This document shows, piece after piece, positions 54,243-64,000 of a stretch of DNA of 64,000 nt. This DNA is from Omphiscola glabra (lineage: Eukaryota; Mollusca; Gastropoda; Lymnaeidae). Made by a program: the position numbers and the translations under genes. The notes below the pieces were generated by a model. It saw only the letters and a list, made by a program, of their open reading frames with translations, was not told where the DNA came from and did no database searches. The stretch covers positions 6,471,012 to 6,535,011 of the forward strand of contig OZ024809.1 of assembly GCA_964017045.1 (NCBI GenBank), read 5' to 3'. Numbering within the stretch: position 1 is the stretch's first letter; the number at the start of each line of letters is the position of its first letter.

Positions 54243-54437
54243 TTACTTGTGCTGACTCTTTGGTCTGGCCTTAACCTGCTTTCCCTTCATTAAACTGATG
54301 TCAGGGCATGGATGGAACTGGAAATTAGCTGGGTTGAGTTGTGTGCCTTTGCTAGGCGAGAGGGGGACAATGGCTAAAGGGGGGTAAGCAAGTGATACTT
54401 TGTGTTCAGAGCTAGAGGTTCCTTCAGTGGGCCAGTC
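54243..54437 (-). CDS. KDM6A: KDM6 last coding exon (inferred)
   Basis: Acceptor TTCCTCTTGAACAG with a good pyrimidine tract, phase 0, then 64 codons in frame: [64 protein letters not shown], stop TAA at 54243-54245. The human protein ends a few residues after the preceding exon's homology, so this tail has no family support. The case rests on the strong donor at 56597, this acceptor and the open phase. Alternative: the preceding exon is read through and stops at 56547. Confidence 0.62.
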   Translation of the reverse strand, partial: DWPTEGTSSSEHKVSLAYPPLAIVPLSPSKGTQLNPANFQFHPCPDISLMKGKQVKARPKSQHK

Positions 54438-57400
54438 CTGTTCAAGAGGAACGTGGAAGAGGCAATGTGAACAAATAAAAATTAAATAAAACTAATGACA
54501 AAAGTTTTTTAATCGATGTAGTCATTCTCAATTTCATGGTATTCCTTTGGCACAAACCCTAGACCACCACAGCACAAACCCTAGACCACCACAGCACAAA
54601 CCCTAGACCACCACAGCACAAACCCTAGACCAACACAGCACAAACCCTAGACCACCACAGCACAAACCCTAGACCAACACAACACAAACCCTAGACCACC
54701 ATAGCACAAACCCTAGACCACCACCTAACAAAACCCCCATACATGACAAGAGAGTAACAACAGATTCATATATAAATAGTAGTGACTAGTCAAAACCATC
54801 TCACATTCACCAAGGTCAGCTGTTCACATTCACCAAGGTCAGCTGTTCACATTCACCAAGGTCAGCTGTTCACATTCACCAAGGTCAGCTGTTCACATTC
54901 ACCCAGGTCAGCTGTTCACATTCACCAAGGTCAGCTGTTCACATTCCCCCAGGTCAGCTGTTCACATTCACCAAGGTCAGCTGTTCACATTCACCAAGGT
55001 CAGCTGTTCACATTCACACAGGTCAGCTGTTCACATTCACCAAGGTCAGCTGTTCACATTCACCAAGGTCAGCTGTTCACATTCACCAAGGTCAGCTGTT
55101 CACATTCACACAGGTCAGCTGTTCACATTCACCAAGGTCAGCTGTTCACATTCACCAAGGTCAGCTGTTCACATTCACCCAGGTCAGCTGTTCACATTCA
55201 CCAAGGTCAGCTGTTCACATTCACCCAGGTCAGCTGTTCACATTCACCAAGGTCAGCTGTTCACATTCACCAAGGTCAGCTGTTCACATTCACCCAGGTC
55301 AGCTGTTCACATTCACCCAGGTCAGCTGTTCACATTCACCAAGGTCAGCTGTTCACATTCACCTACGTCAGCTGTTCACATTCACCAAGGTCAGCTGTTC
55401 ACATTCACCCAGGTCAGCTGTTCACATTCACCAAGGTCAGCTGTTCCCATTCACCAAGGTCAGCTGTTCACATTCACCAAGGTCAGCTATTCACATTCAC
55501 CAAGGTCAGCTGTTCACATTCACCTATGTCAGCTGCTCACAAAATCAACATTCAAGGAAAGTAACTGCTCACAACATCAACATTCAAGGACAGTTACTGA
55601 GTTATTGGTAGTTTTTAATTAGTGTGTACAGAGATGGGTAATGGCACAACAACAAATAGTATTAATCCCTTGAAATATAAAGCAGCTCGGGGACTAGACT
55701 GACCTAGAATGAGATTTTCTTATGCTATTTCTCTCTTCTCTGGTCAAACAAACATTTTGCTGGTTTTTTTATATATAATTTTAGGACCTCCGACTACTTT
55801 CAAATAACATTTTCTGATCAACATCACACAGCGTGTCCAAACTTAGGCACTATGAACTATTTTTCCTATTCAGTTTTTTTTAGCTTTTTGATTTATAATC
55901 TATTTAATGAGAACTCAATACAGCCTTCTCGAAACGATAAATAACTTCAAAGACTCATTATCTGAGAGTTTTATCACTAAGGCTCATTATCTGAGGTTTA
56001 TCATGAAGGCTCATTATCTGAGAGGTTTATCATGAAGGCTCATTATCTGAGGTTTATCATGAAGGCTCATTATCTATCTCAGAGGTTTATCATGAAGGCT
56101 AATTATCTGAGAGCTTTATCATGAAGGCTCATTATCTGAGAGGTTTATCATGAAGGCTCATTATCCGAGAGGTTTATCTTGAAGGCTCATTATCCGAGAG
56201 TTTTATCATGAAGGCTCATTATCTGAGGGTTATCATATTTGGAGAATGATATGTTTACATTCTTTTATCAAACTGAAAATTACATCTCTTCCTAATCATT
56301 TATTCTCTTCACTTGATAAATTGAGTTGGATATTTAAAAAACAGTGACCAAGACATTGTACAAATAATGACTTTCCAAAAACTCCTCTCATGGCAAACAG
56401 TACACCCTCTGCTGGTGTGTGGTGCCTTAAGCAGCTCCATGCAGTGCCTAACTTGTTCAGGACAAAACTATACAAAAGAAATATGGGAGAGCTCTAATCC
56501 TGTAAAGTACAGACTGTTACATGCAACACCTGTTAATGGGGGGTCACTACAACAACCAACTACAGAAGACGGTGGAAAGAAATAATCCCATGCTTACCGT
56601 GTGAATTTTATACTTGTCGAAAATCTGGATGAGCTCCTCCAGCGTGTACTGGTTGAGTACAACAAAGTTGGTCAGTGTGGGACTGGACTTGCGGGCACAG
56701 TCCTGACAGTGGACAAGAAACTGACCCTCGGACTCGGTCACAAAGAGAATGTTAAACACTTCCACCTGTGGATGTGCAATGAGAGCCTGATGTTAAAATA
56801 CCGTCACTCGTAGCTTTACAATAAATGTTTTATGTAAATGAAAATTTTTTTTTTTTAACTTGCTGTATTTTACAATTTTAGAATATTTCTAATTCAATAA
56901 TTCAAAGATAATCCAACAATGTATGCATTTAAATTGATTTTAGAAAAAAATATCTTCATTCATCAAAGGTGGGCAGAAGAGGGAATGAGGGGAGTGTGCG
57001 ATGCAATTATAAATAATTAATACCCCCATTTAGTTTTAGTTTGCCATGAATGTGGGTGAAGTGTTTCATGGCATGCAAGAATTAGATGGAACTAAATAAG
57101 AGAGTCAATATTTGGTGAGGCATTAAGATATGCTTATTTCAGAGGAAGGTCTGCCGTCCCTCAAGCAGGGCACAAAGGAAAAGGTACAGGAGTGTTAAGT
57201 ACTGTTTCAATATAACAGTGTAATTTATAATATTTTAAAAAAAATATGTATTCCTATTTTAGCACAGTTTGTACTTCTATGACCTGATTTGGCCTGTGGG
57301 CCATAGTAATAATAATAATAAAAATAATAATAAAGTTCATTTAAAAAATGCTTTACAGTAGTCCATGCGTGATAGCACGGGTGCAGACATCAGCCTCTTT

Positions 57401-60400
57401 GATGCATCAAACGTTAAAAAAGGTCTAATACGACTTATTCTGTGCAGCTCTAGAAAAATCGCCCTGCAAAGCATGTTAATGTGATTTTCCATAGTTAGTT
57501 TTCTGTTTAAGTAGACACCCAGGTTTCGCACTGTTTGAGCAAACTCAATCTGCAAAACTTAGAGAGTAGGGATGGTGTGTTTACAGATTTTAGTTTCTGA
57601 GCAGTAGCAATGGGGATCAGCTCAGTCTTTTCATCGTTCAATTTAAGCTTGTTTGTCATCCAGTGCTTAACTGACTCCACTGTCTTCTGTGTCATATTAA
57701 GAAGCTGAGGGAACTGAGAGGGGATTACGGATTTCTGAAGTTGAGTATCATCCGCGAACATGTGATATACCATGTCAAACTGCTTGATCACTGCACCCAG
57801 GGGCTGAACGTACATAGTGAAAAGCACTGGGCCTAGGACTGAGATCTGGGGGACTTCAAATTTGATAATAGATTGCTTTGAGGTCAAGCCGTTTGCGACA
57901 ACTGATTGGACCCGCATTGTCAGATACGAGCCGAACCCTCTCAGGACCGTATCGGTGAAACTGAACGTTTTTTGCAGAAGTTGGAGAAGTATGCCGTGGT
58001 CAAGCGTATCGAACGCTGCCGATAGATCAAGTAACGACAAAGGGATAACTGGCCCTCATCCAAAGATGACAGAATGTCATTTACAACGCGCAGCAGGGCT
58101 GTCTAAGTAGAGTGATGCGCCCTGTATGTTCACTGGAAAGGATCAAGCAAGTCACACTGAGTGAGGCGATACTGGAGTTGGCAGAGAACGACTTTCTCTA
58201 AGATTAGCATCTGATTTAGTTAAGGAAAATTCTTATCGTCACAGAAAAATTAAATGCGGATTTGATAAAAGTTGTTGAATGTAGTATAGTAATCGATTAG
58301 CCAATCTTTTAGTATACAAACTGACCTCGCAATCCTCACAGTAATGGGCCGGTTCATCTGCTGTCCTGCCATGCCACTTGACCTCTTTCTTCAGCTCTTC
58401 TACAAAATCCAATGTCATCCTGACCTGACGCAGTGACCGCATCAAGGTTATTCTGGAAAAAAAATTAAGTTTAAAATATCTTTTGATCTGTGACAGCGAT
58501 GATCCCTAGGATTGACTCATTTAACATTAATCACGACCTCCGTCCCGTTATCTCCCTTTTCCCTAGCCTTACTCAAAACTAAAAAAAGGTTAAATCAACA
58601 CACATAAAATAAATATGACCACCACTTAAAATATAACAATTGTATAACTTACTTGATGGCATTGTACAACTTGGGATCTGAGAATCCAACATTCTGAGCC
58701 AGGTTCCATGACAGCGTCACCATGGGCACAATGGATTTGTAGCTCTGCAGCTTGTTGTACTCATACCTTTCCACCCCAAGAGTGTACTGACGGTAAGTCA
58801 GGGGGCCAACATTCCATGCGATATTGTTGCACCAGCCCTACAGGACGCAGACAAAAAGGCATACATTAACATTTGGTCCAAGAGAACACAGACAGAGATC
58901 TTATATCAAAACATGGTCCTAAAATGCAAAGGAAGTTTCACATAAAAACATTGCCGTATCGGACCCAGATAAAAATCTCATATCAAAACATGGTCGTATC
59001 AAACCTAGATAAAAATCTCATATCAAAACATGGTAGTATCAAACCCAGATAAAAATCTCATATCAAAACATTTTCAAGTTTTTGATATTGAAAAATTTAA
59101 TTTACTTTGAGAAAAATGAAAATATGAAACAGTTTTACGGGTTATATGATTTTATTTAATTATTTAATGCAAGGTATATCAAAGAGAGCATGTCTCCAAA
59201 CTGACTTTTAGAGGACAGTCATTTCATCTCTCATCTAACATCTCTATGGACTTACTATTGCCTGCACCCAGTGAACAGTGCCTGGTCCAATCCAAACAAG
59301 GTCACCAGGTTTCTGAATGAACCTATAGACAGGCACATCTTCCTCATACAGGTCCTCAAGGATGGGCCACCAGGAGCCATGAAGGTAGTTGACACCATTC
59401 CTGAAACATGCAACATTGACGATCATACTGAGTTATCTTGGAACAACTTTTATGTAACTGCAGGCCAGATGTCAGAAAAAATTTTTCTTGGAACCCTACT
59501 TCAAAATAAAATTTAAAAATCACATTTTAAATAAAATAACATAAGGCTCCAAGCGGGACACGTTTCACACTTTGGAAACCACTGTCTTTTAAGCTCATCG
59601 AAGTCAAATCAAGTTATTGTACTAAACTTCTATTTGAGACTTATTTTTATAAATGAATAAGCACCTCTTAAAATGCACACAATACATTAAAAAGAACATT
59701 ATTTTTAACTTCAGTACTATCAATGGCATTGGAATTATTTGTCTTTCTAACAATCTGATCAATGGCATTGGAATTATTTGCTTTCCTAACAAAGATTCCT
59801 AGAATCCTCCTCCAACAATAACTTAGATGCTTCATGAACGAGCTCAATGCCCAATATGCCCTAGATCTTACCTCTCACACATGTCTTGTATGACTCCCCA
59901 GTATTGTTCTGGTACAGAGAACCACTCACAGTCACCAGGGCCAATGTTGATGTTCACTGAGCAGAAGTTGTTGTTTTCTTGGTGGCCTGGAAGAAGTGTA
60001 AGGATTAACACCTGGCCTGATCACATTCAATGGCCCAAACTTCACAACTAATCCCTTTCACATTTCAACTTGAAATGTTGACAAACCAAAGTTTTAACAA
60101 CTTCACTGCTGCAGAATCAGTTTTTGTAAATTTCAAAATTTGAGAATTGAGTCTCCTTGTAAATTTTGCTAAAATTCATGTGTCAGGAAGTGAATTAGCA
60201 ATTTAATAATATAAAATAAAATGTAAAAATAATTAATTCTAACAATGAACTAAGACTTCCACCCATGATCTATTGAGATAATTTCTCACTTCCACCCATG
60301 ATCTATTGAGATAATTTCTCACTTCCACCCATGATCTATTGAGATAATTTCTCACTTCCACCCATGATCTATTGAGATAATTTCTCACTTCCACCCATGA

Positions 60401-63400
60401 TCTATTGAGATAATTTCTCACTTCCACCCATGATCTATTGAGATTTCTCACTTCCACCCATGATCTATTGAGATAATTTCTCACTTCCACCCATGATCTA
60501 TTGAGATAATTTCTCACTTCCACCCATGATCTATTGAGATAATTTCTCACTTCCACCCATGATCTATTGAGATAATTTCTCACTTCCACCCATGATCTAT
60601 TGAGATAATTTCTCACTTCCACCCATGATCTATTGAGATAATTTCTCACTTCCACCCATGATCTATTGAGATAATTTCTCACTTCCACCCATGATCTATT
60701 GAGATAATTTCTCACTTCCACCCATGATCTATTGAGATAATTTCTCACTTCCACCCATGATCTATTGAGATAATTTCTCACTTCCACCCATGATCTATTG
60801 AGATAATTTCTCACTTCCACCCATGATCTATTGAGATAATTTCTCACTTCCACCCATGATCTATTGAGATAATTTCTCACTTCCACCCATGATCTATTGA
60901 GATAATTTCTCACTTCCACCCATGATCTATTGAGATAATTTCTCACTTCCACCCATGATCTATTGAGATAATTTCTCACTTCCACCCATGATCTATTGAG
61001 ATAATTTCTCACTTCCACCCATGATCTATTGAGATAATTTCTCACTTCCACCCATGATCTATTGAGATAATTTCTCACTTCCACCCATGATCTATTGAGA
61101 TAATTTCTTACTTCCACCCATGATCTATTGAGATAATTTCTCACTTCCACCCATGATCTATTGAGATAATTTCTCACTTCCACCCATGATCTATTGAGAT
61201 AATTTCTCACTTCCACCCATGATCTATTGAGATAATTTCTCACTTCCACCCATGATCTATTGAGATAATTTCTCACTTCCACCCATGATCTATTGAGATA
61301 ATTTCTCACTTCCACCCATGATCTATTGAGATAATTTCTCACTTCCACCCATGATCTATTGAGATAATTTCTCACTTCCACCCATGATCTATTGAGATAA
61401 TTTCTCACTTCCACCCATGATCTATTGAGATAATTTATCAAGTATCTTGTATACACTGTCAAGTGTAACAATGATAAAGTTTAACTTCTGTGGATAGTAG
61501 AAATAGATTTTTTGCATCTATCACTTTAATGTTCCTATAAATATGAAGTCCACAACTTCCTTGCTACAAAGTTATTTATTATTTTGTCTTATTACCTATT
61601 AGCAGACCTGTTTACCCATATGCTTTCGCTGTAGTAACTACATTTTAAGCCTAAGACTACGGCACTAAGATGAACCTTAAAACAAAAACTAGTTTCAGGA
61701 GGTTTTTTTTTGGTTTGTTTAGTTTATTTTTAATAAAAAATAAATAATTGGAGTGTCTTCAGTAAAAAGTTACTGCCCTTTTTTTTTTATTAACACTAAG
61801 CAATCAAATAAGAACGAAATCCTTCAAGAAAGCGGAGATCCATAACTTGTCTATTTCTTTATGTTAACTTATATAAGCAGTGGATTTCTCGACTCTTTGG
61901 AGCTTGCAACTACATTTTTGAGAGCTGAAAACTACTCTGACACTAACTCTTGGGGTAAACAGGTCTGTTATTAGACTCTGTTGAGGCAAATTGACCTCTC
62001 GAGAAAAGGCATATGTACTCGATGTATTTTACTCTGCTGGGGTTCACTGTCCTTTCGAGACCTATATCCTAGATGTGCTTGTTAAGACACCAACTTTAAA
62101 GATTGAAGTGTGCAGTGTACTGACCAGGTGTTCTTGATCCAGGGACTTTCATGTAAAGCTGGACAGTGTTCATGCCCAGGATGGTGTGACCCACATGGCT
62201 CAGCATGTTGTTGCCAGACACAACACGACAGAAGGACGGCAGCTTGGTCAGCTCATGGAGCTGGGTCCTCCATTTCTTCTCATCTGACAGGTCAACGTTG
62301 GTCCCAAACTTGATGGTCTTGAATCTCTTCCTGTAACCACAGACAACAAAAATACTGAGCATCGTACAATCAAACATAACTTTCTATGTTTTGCAATAAA
62401 TGTTTGGCCATGTATATAATTTTTTTAGTTCAAAGTCGTGTTAAAGTTTCAAATATCAAATCCTTGCTGCATTTTATGGCTTAATTTTTTTGCTTAAATC
62501 AGGTGTGCACATGTAAATTAAAGAACACAAATATTTTTTTTTTAAAGAAAAAAGATCCATTAATAAATAGTCAAACTGTCAAACTACAGACTACCAATTC
62601 TCTTGGTCCCATGATTAAAACAAAATGTAAATAAACAAACGGGCCAACTTGACATAATGACATTGCCAGTGTTACAACCAACATGACGTAATGACATTGC
62701 CCGTGTTACAACCAACATGACGTAATGACATTGTTCGTGTTACAAACAACATGACGTAATGACATTGCTGTGTTACAACCAACATGACGTAATGACATTG
62801 CCCGTGTTACAACCAACATGACCTAATGACATTGTCCGTGTTACAACCAACATGACGTAATGACATTGTCCGTGTTACAACCAACATGACGTAATGACAT
62901 TGTCCGTGTTACAACCAACATGACGTAATGACATTGCCCGTGTTATAAACAACATGACGTAATGACATTGCCCGTGTTATAAACAACATGATGTAATGAC
63001 ATTGCCCGTGTTACAAACAACATGATGTAATGACATTGCCCGTGTTACAAACAACATGATGTAATGACATTGCCTGTGTTACAACAACAACCCTTTACCT
63101 TTTAGATGTTAATGAAGAGTTGGAGTCACTGTCTGAATCTTTGACTGCCCCTTTGGTCTTCTCTTGTTCCTCCTGTCACACACACAGAGAGAAAATTGGA
63201 CAAGTTAACAGGTGGCAAGCATCATTATTGTATGAAAGAAAAAGTCTTTGTGACAGCGATTGTAAAAAGAAATTAACTGATAACTGTTGGACCAGCATTC
63301 AGGCAGAATCTGTTAATGTTGTAAATGATGATGTATGGTAGGCACATAGGCTGAGTCTGGTTTGTGGTGGAAAAAGTTCTCACAACTATCTCAGAACAAG

Positions 63401-63860
63401 GGAAGTTAATTTTGTTGGGGTTTTTTTTTTGGGTTTGTTGGACTGGTTATAGTTGTAGACAAAAATATTTTAAAGTTTTTCAATTGAAATGTACAGTAAG
63501 CTGTTAGATACATCATTCCATATACCGGTACTTATTTTATAACTTTACGCAAAGCTCTGTATCATTCCGTATACCTACTATGTTATCACTTGTGAAAGGT
63601 ATGCAAAGCTGTACATCATTCCCTGTACCTATTATTTTATCACATTTGAAAGTACAGAAAGCTGTTTCCAATAGTTTTATAACCCAAAAGCTGGCGGTGC
63701 CAAACACCAGCAGCAACTGTTGTCTTACCCTCAGTGATTCCTGGAAAGATGAAGCTTGGTACTGGGCATACTTGGCTACAGTGGTCACCCCTCTCGTACT
63801 GTCACAGTACCACAGTCTTTTACCATTGGAGTCAAAGTTTTCATCAGGGGCCTGCTGCTT
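54243..63860 (-). CDS. KDM6A: KDM6/UTX histone H3K27 demethylase, C-terminal part (5' end outside the window)
   Basis: Seen: nine exons (63729-63860, 63099-63172, 62125-62330, 59872-59986, 59256-59400, 58653-58837, 58326-58452, 56598-56765, 54243-54437) join without a phase break into about 448 residues. Family: KDM6 enzymes remove methyl groups from histone H3 Lys27 with Fe(II) and 2-oxoglutarate, in the nucleus. Landmarks are [53 protein letters not shown], the HxE iron pair in [10 protein letters not shown] (codon split across two exons), the third ligand in [22 protein letters not shown], and four Cys of the GATA-like zinc domain (CEDC and HCQDC). All catalytic ligands are present. [11 protein letters not shown] is closer to human UTX than JMJD3. 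The TPR half would lie to the right. The last intron and 3' flank are packed with minisatellites. Confidence 0.93.
54553..54728. repeat. 22-bp minisatellite, 8 copies
   Basis: Units CACAAACCCTAGACCACCAC plus AG; two units have CAACAC. KDM6 last intron. Confidence 0.92.
54801..55545. repeat. 23-bp minisatellite, about 32 copies
   Basis: Unit TTCACCAAGGTCAGCTGTTC plus ACA, variants CCCAGG, ACAGG, CTACG. Each unit carries the AGGTCA half-site of nuclear receptors and a CAGCTG E-box; this is a description of the letters only. The 260-codon frame arises because the unit has no stop in any phase. Confidence 0.95.
55945..56237. repeat. About 29-bp minisatellite, 9 copies
   Basis: Units AAGGCTCATTATCTGAGAGG plus TTTATCATG with small indels; one holds an extra CTAT. 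KDM6 last intron. Confidence 0.9.
56598..56765 (-). CDS. KDM6A: KDM6 exon (second half of zinc domain)
   Basis: Acceptor CATCCACAG, donor ACG|GTAAGC. Encodes [64 protein letters not shown] supplies two zinc ligands. Reading on past the donor gives a stop at 56547, an alternative C-terminus. Confidence 0.9.
57300..58215 (-). mobile_element. CR1/L2-like LINE reverse transcriptase fragment, degenerate
   Basis: On the - strand: [15 protein letters not shown] and [17 protein letters not shown] (stop and frame slips), then [40 protein letters not shown], the catalytic-type box [27 protein letters not shown] and, after another slip, [20 protein letters not shown]. The 3' end is marked by an (ATT)n-like tail at 57307-57340. 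5'-truncated and inactive, in sense with KDM6 in the intron between 56765 and 58326. Conserved PQGSVLGP is PQISVLGP here. Confidence 0.88.
58326..58452 (-). CDS. KDM6A: KDM6 exon (first half of zinc domain)
   Basis: 127 bp; acceptor TTTTCCAG, donor GAG|GTCAGT. Encodes [46 protein letters not shown] supplies two zinc ligands; human UTX has WHGRTKEEPAHYCSICE here. Confidence 0.93.
58653..58837 (-). CDS. KDM6A: KDM6 exon (end of JmjC domain)
   Basis: 185 bp; acceptor GTCCTGTAG, donor GTAAGT. Encodes [60 protein letters not shown]. Near-identical to UTX in the first 16 residues. Confidence 0.95.
58890..59070. repeat. About 40-bp repeat, 4 imperfect copies
   Basis: Units TATCAAAACATGGTAGTATC then AAACCCAGATAAAAATCTCA; KDM6 intron, starting about 55 bp upstream (gene sense) of the 58653-58837 exon. 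Confidence 0.85.
59256..59400 (-). CDS. KDM6A: KDM6 exon (JmjC, third iron ligand)
   Basis: 145 bp; acceptor CATGTTTCAG, donor ATA|GTAAGT. Encodes [48 protein letters not shown]. The His of TVHW is the distal Fe(II) ligand of the family. Confidence 0.95.
59401..59871 (-). other. KDM6 intron
   Basis: 471 bp with no exon. It contains a short duplicated TATCAATGGCATTGGAATTA-like segment at about 59715-59795. Confidence 0.6.
59872..59986 (-). CDS. KDM6A: KDM6 exon (JmjC, HxE iron ligands)
   Basis: 115 bp; donor GAGAG|GTAAGA. The first two bases complete a Gly codon from the previous exon. Encodes [38 protein letters not shown] and E of HQE are the first two Fe(II) ligands. Confidence 0.95.
60251..61436. 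repeat. 33-bp minisatellite, about 36 copies, in a KDM6 intron
   Basis: + strand unit ACTTCCACCCATGATCTATT then GAGATAATTTCTC. One unit at about 60441 is shorter. The KDM6 strand is open for 410 codons ([11 protein letters not shown] repeated) because of the 11-codon period. Copies are nearly identical. Confidence 0.96.
61437..62124 (-). other. KDM6 intron, right part
   Basis: AT-rich sequence with no supported exon. The phrase AGACCTGTTTACCC near 61605 returns inverted (GGGTAAACAGGTCT, about 61953-61966), so a roughly 360-bp segment has short inverted ends; this may be an old MITE, but no target duplication is clear. Confidence 0.45.
62125..62330 (-). CDS. KDM6A: KDM6 exon (start of JmjC domain)
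   Basis: 206 bp; acceptor GTGGTTACAG, donor CTG|GTCAGT. Encodes [68 protein letters not shown]. Strong match to UTX. Confidence 0.95.
62645..63088. repeat. 34-bp minisatellite next to a KDM6 donor, about 13 copies
   Basis: + strand unit CATGACGTAATGACATTGCC then CGTGTTACAACCAA. Most units hold TGACGTAA, a CRE/ATF-like word. Right-hand units change to CATGATGTAA. The array's right end is about 10 bp from the donor of the 63099-63172 exon. Confidence 0.92.
63099..63172 (-). CDS. KDM6A: KDM6 small exon (acidic/Ser linker)
   Basis: 74 bp; acceptor GTGTGACAG, donor AAAAG|GTAAAG. Encodes [24 protein letters not shown]; corresponds to the Ser/Asp-rich linker before FKTIKFGTN in vertebrate KDM6. 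Confidence 0.88.
63729..63860 (-). CDS. KDM6A: KDM6 exon (helical linker before JmjC)
   Basis: 132 bp, phase 0 at both ends; acceptor TCTCACACAG, donor GTAAGA. Encodes [61 protein letters not shown] is a hallmark of the family. It is the most 5' KDM6 exon within the window. Confidence 0.93.
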
Positions 63861-64000
63861 CTGTGTGAGACACAATAAAGTTTGTGGAGATAATTTTATA
63901 CCTGTGACCTAATAAACAGCAGGAGTACATTGATTGATCTTTGGCCTATAACTACATGAATTTGCCTGAGCTCAATGAATGAGCTTACTTGTGTAGTAAA

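Noticed and set aside
52105..54274. Open frames of about 700 codons on both strands
   Set aside because: Both come from the 51-bp array (17 codons). Two overlapping antisense genes of the same repeat are not credible.
59872..59986. Apparent loss of an iron ligand in KDM6 (WFSVPEQYW against WFAVHEHYW of JMJD3)
   Set aside because: The iron-binding HxE pair is HQE in GHQENN, which is intact. Human UTX also has Pro at the WF.VPE position, so this only marks the protein as UTX-like.
60239..61471. 410-codon frame in sense with KDM6
   Set aside because: Array-driven (33 bp). It lies inside an intron whose flanking exons join in phase without it.

Overview
This is eukaryotic, intron-rich, AT-rich nuclear DNA, most likely from a mollusc and probably a heterobranch gastropod snail. 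That guess rests on the divergence of the encoded proteins from vertebrate homologues, small phase-consistent exons in long introns, tRNA-headed SINEs, RTE/CR1-like LINE debris, hAT-type MITEs and a very large minisatellite load. No species can be fixed without a database search.

Three protein-coding genes can be reconstructed exon by exon, with intact GT/AG splice sites and reading phase carried through every junction. (1) TMEM164, + strand, five coding exons between 290 and 8453. It encodes a multi-pass membrane acyltransferase-like protein of about 442 residues with an unusual Cys-rich C-terminal tail. (2) A heparan-sulfate 6-O-sulfotransferase (HS6ST), - strand, six coding exons from 35057 down to 16793, about 424 residues. 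It is complete, with both PAPS-binding motifs. (3) The C-terminal part of a KDM6/UTX histone H3K27 demethylase, - strand, nine exons from 63860 down to 54243, about 448 residues. It holds the JmjC domain and the Cys4 zinc-binding domain, and its 5' part lies beyond the right edge.

The rest is dominated by tandem repeats. About thirty minisatellite arrays (unit 15-78 bp) occupy roughly 20 kb, near 30% of the window by adding their spans. The largest are a 33-bp array of about 164 copies (46.6-52.0 kb) and a 51-bp array of about 41 copies (52.1-54.2 kb). They lie just downstream of the KDM6 stop codon. Others are a 28-bp array of about 62 copies in HS6ST intron 2, a 37-bp array at 38.4-39.8 kb, a 33-bp array in a KDM6 intron and a 39-bp array between the convergent TMEM164 and HS6ST genes. 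Most long ORFs in the window come only from arrays whose period is a multiple of three.

Mobile elements include a young, structurally complete LTR retrotransposon without a recognisable pol gene (19496-23614: 498-bp LTRs, tRNA-Pro primer site, polypurine tract, 5-bp target duplication), LINE fragments, a 173-bp hAT MITE with a perfect 8-bp target duplication, two older hAT-like remnants and three copies of a tRNA-derived SINE.

The most interesting structure is at HS6ST exons 2 and 3. Three minisatellite arrays start exactly at splice sites and carry copies of those sites in every unit. Exon 2 is thereby flanked by about ten decoy 3' splice sites on one side and about eighteen decoy 5' splice sites on the other, and exon 3 is preceded by about eleven near-identical copies of its own acceptor.
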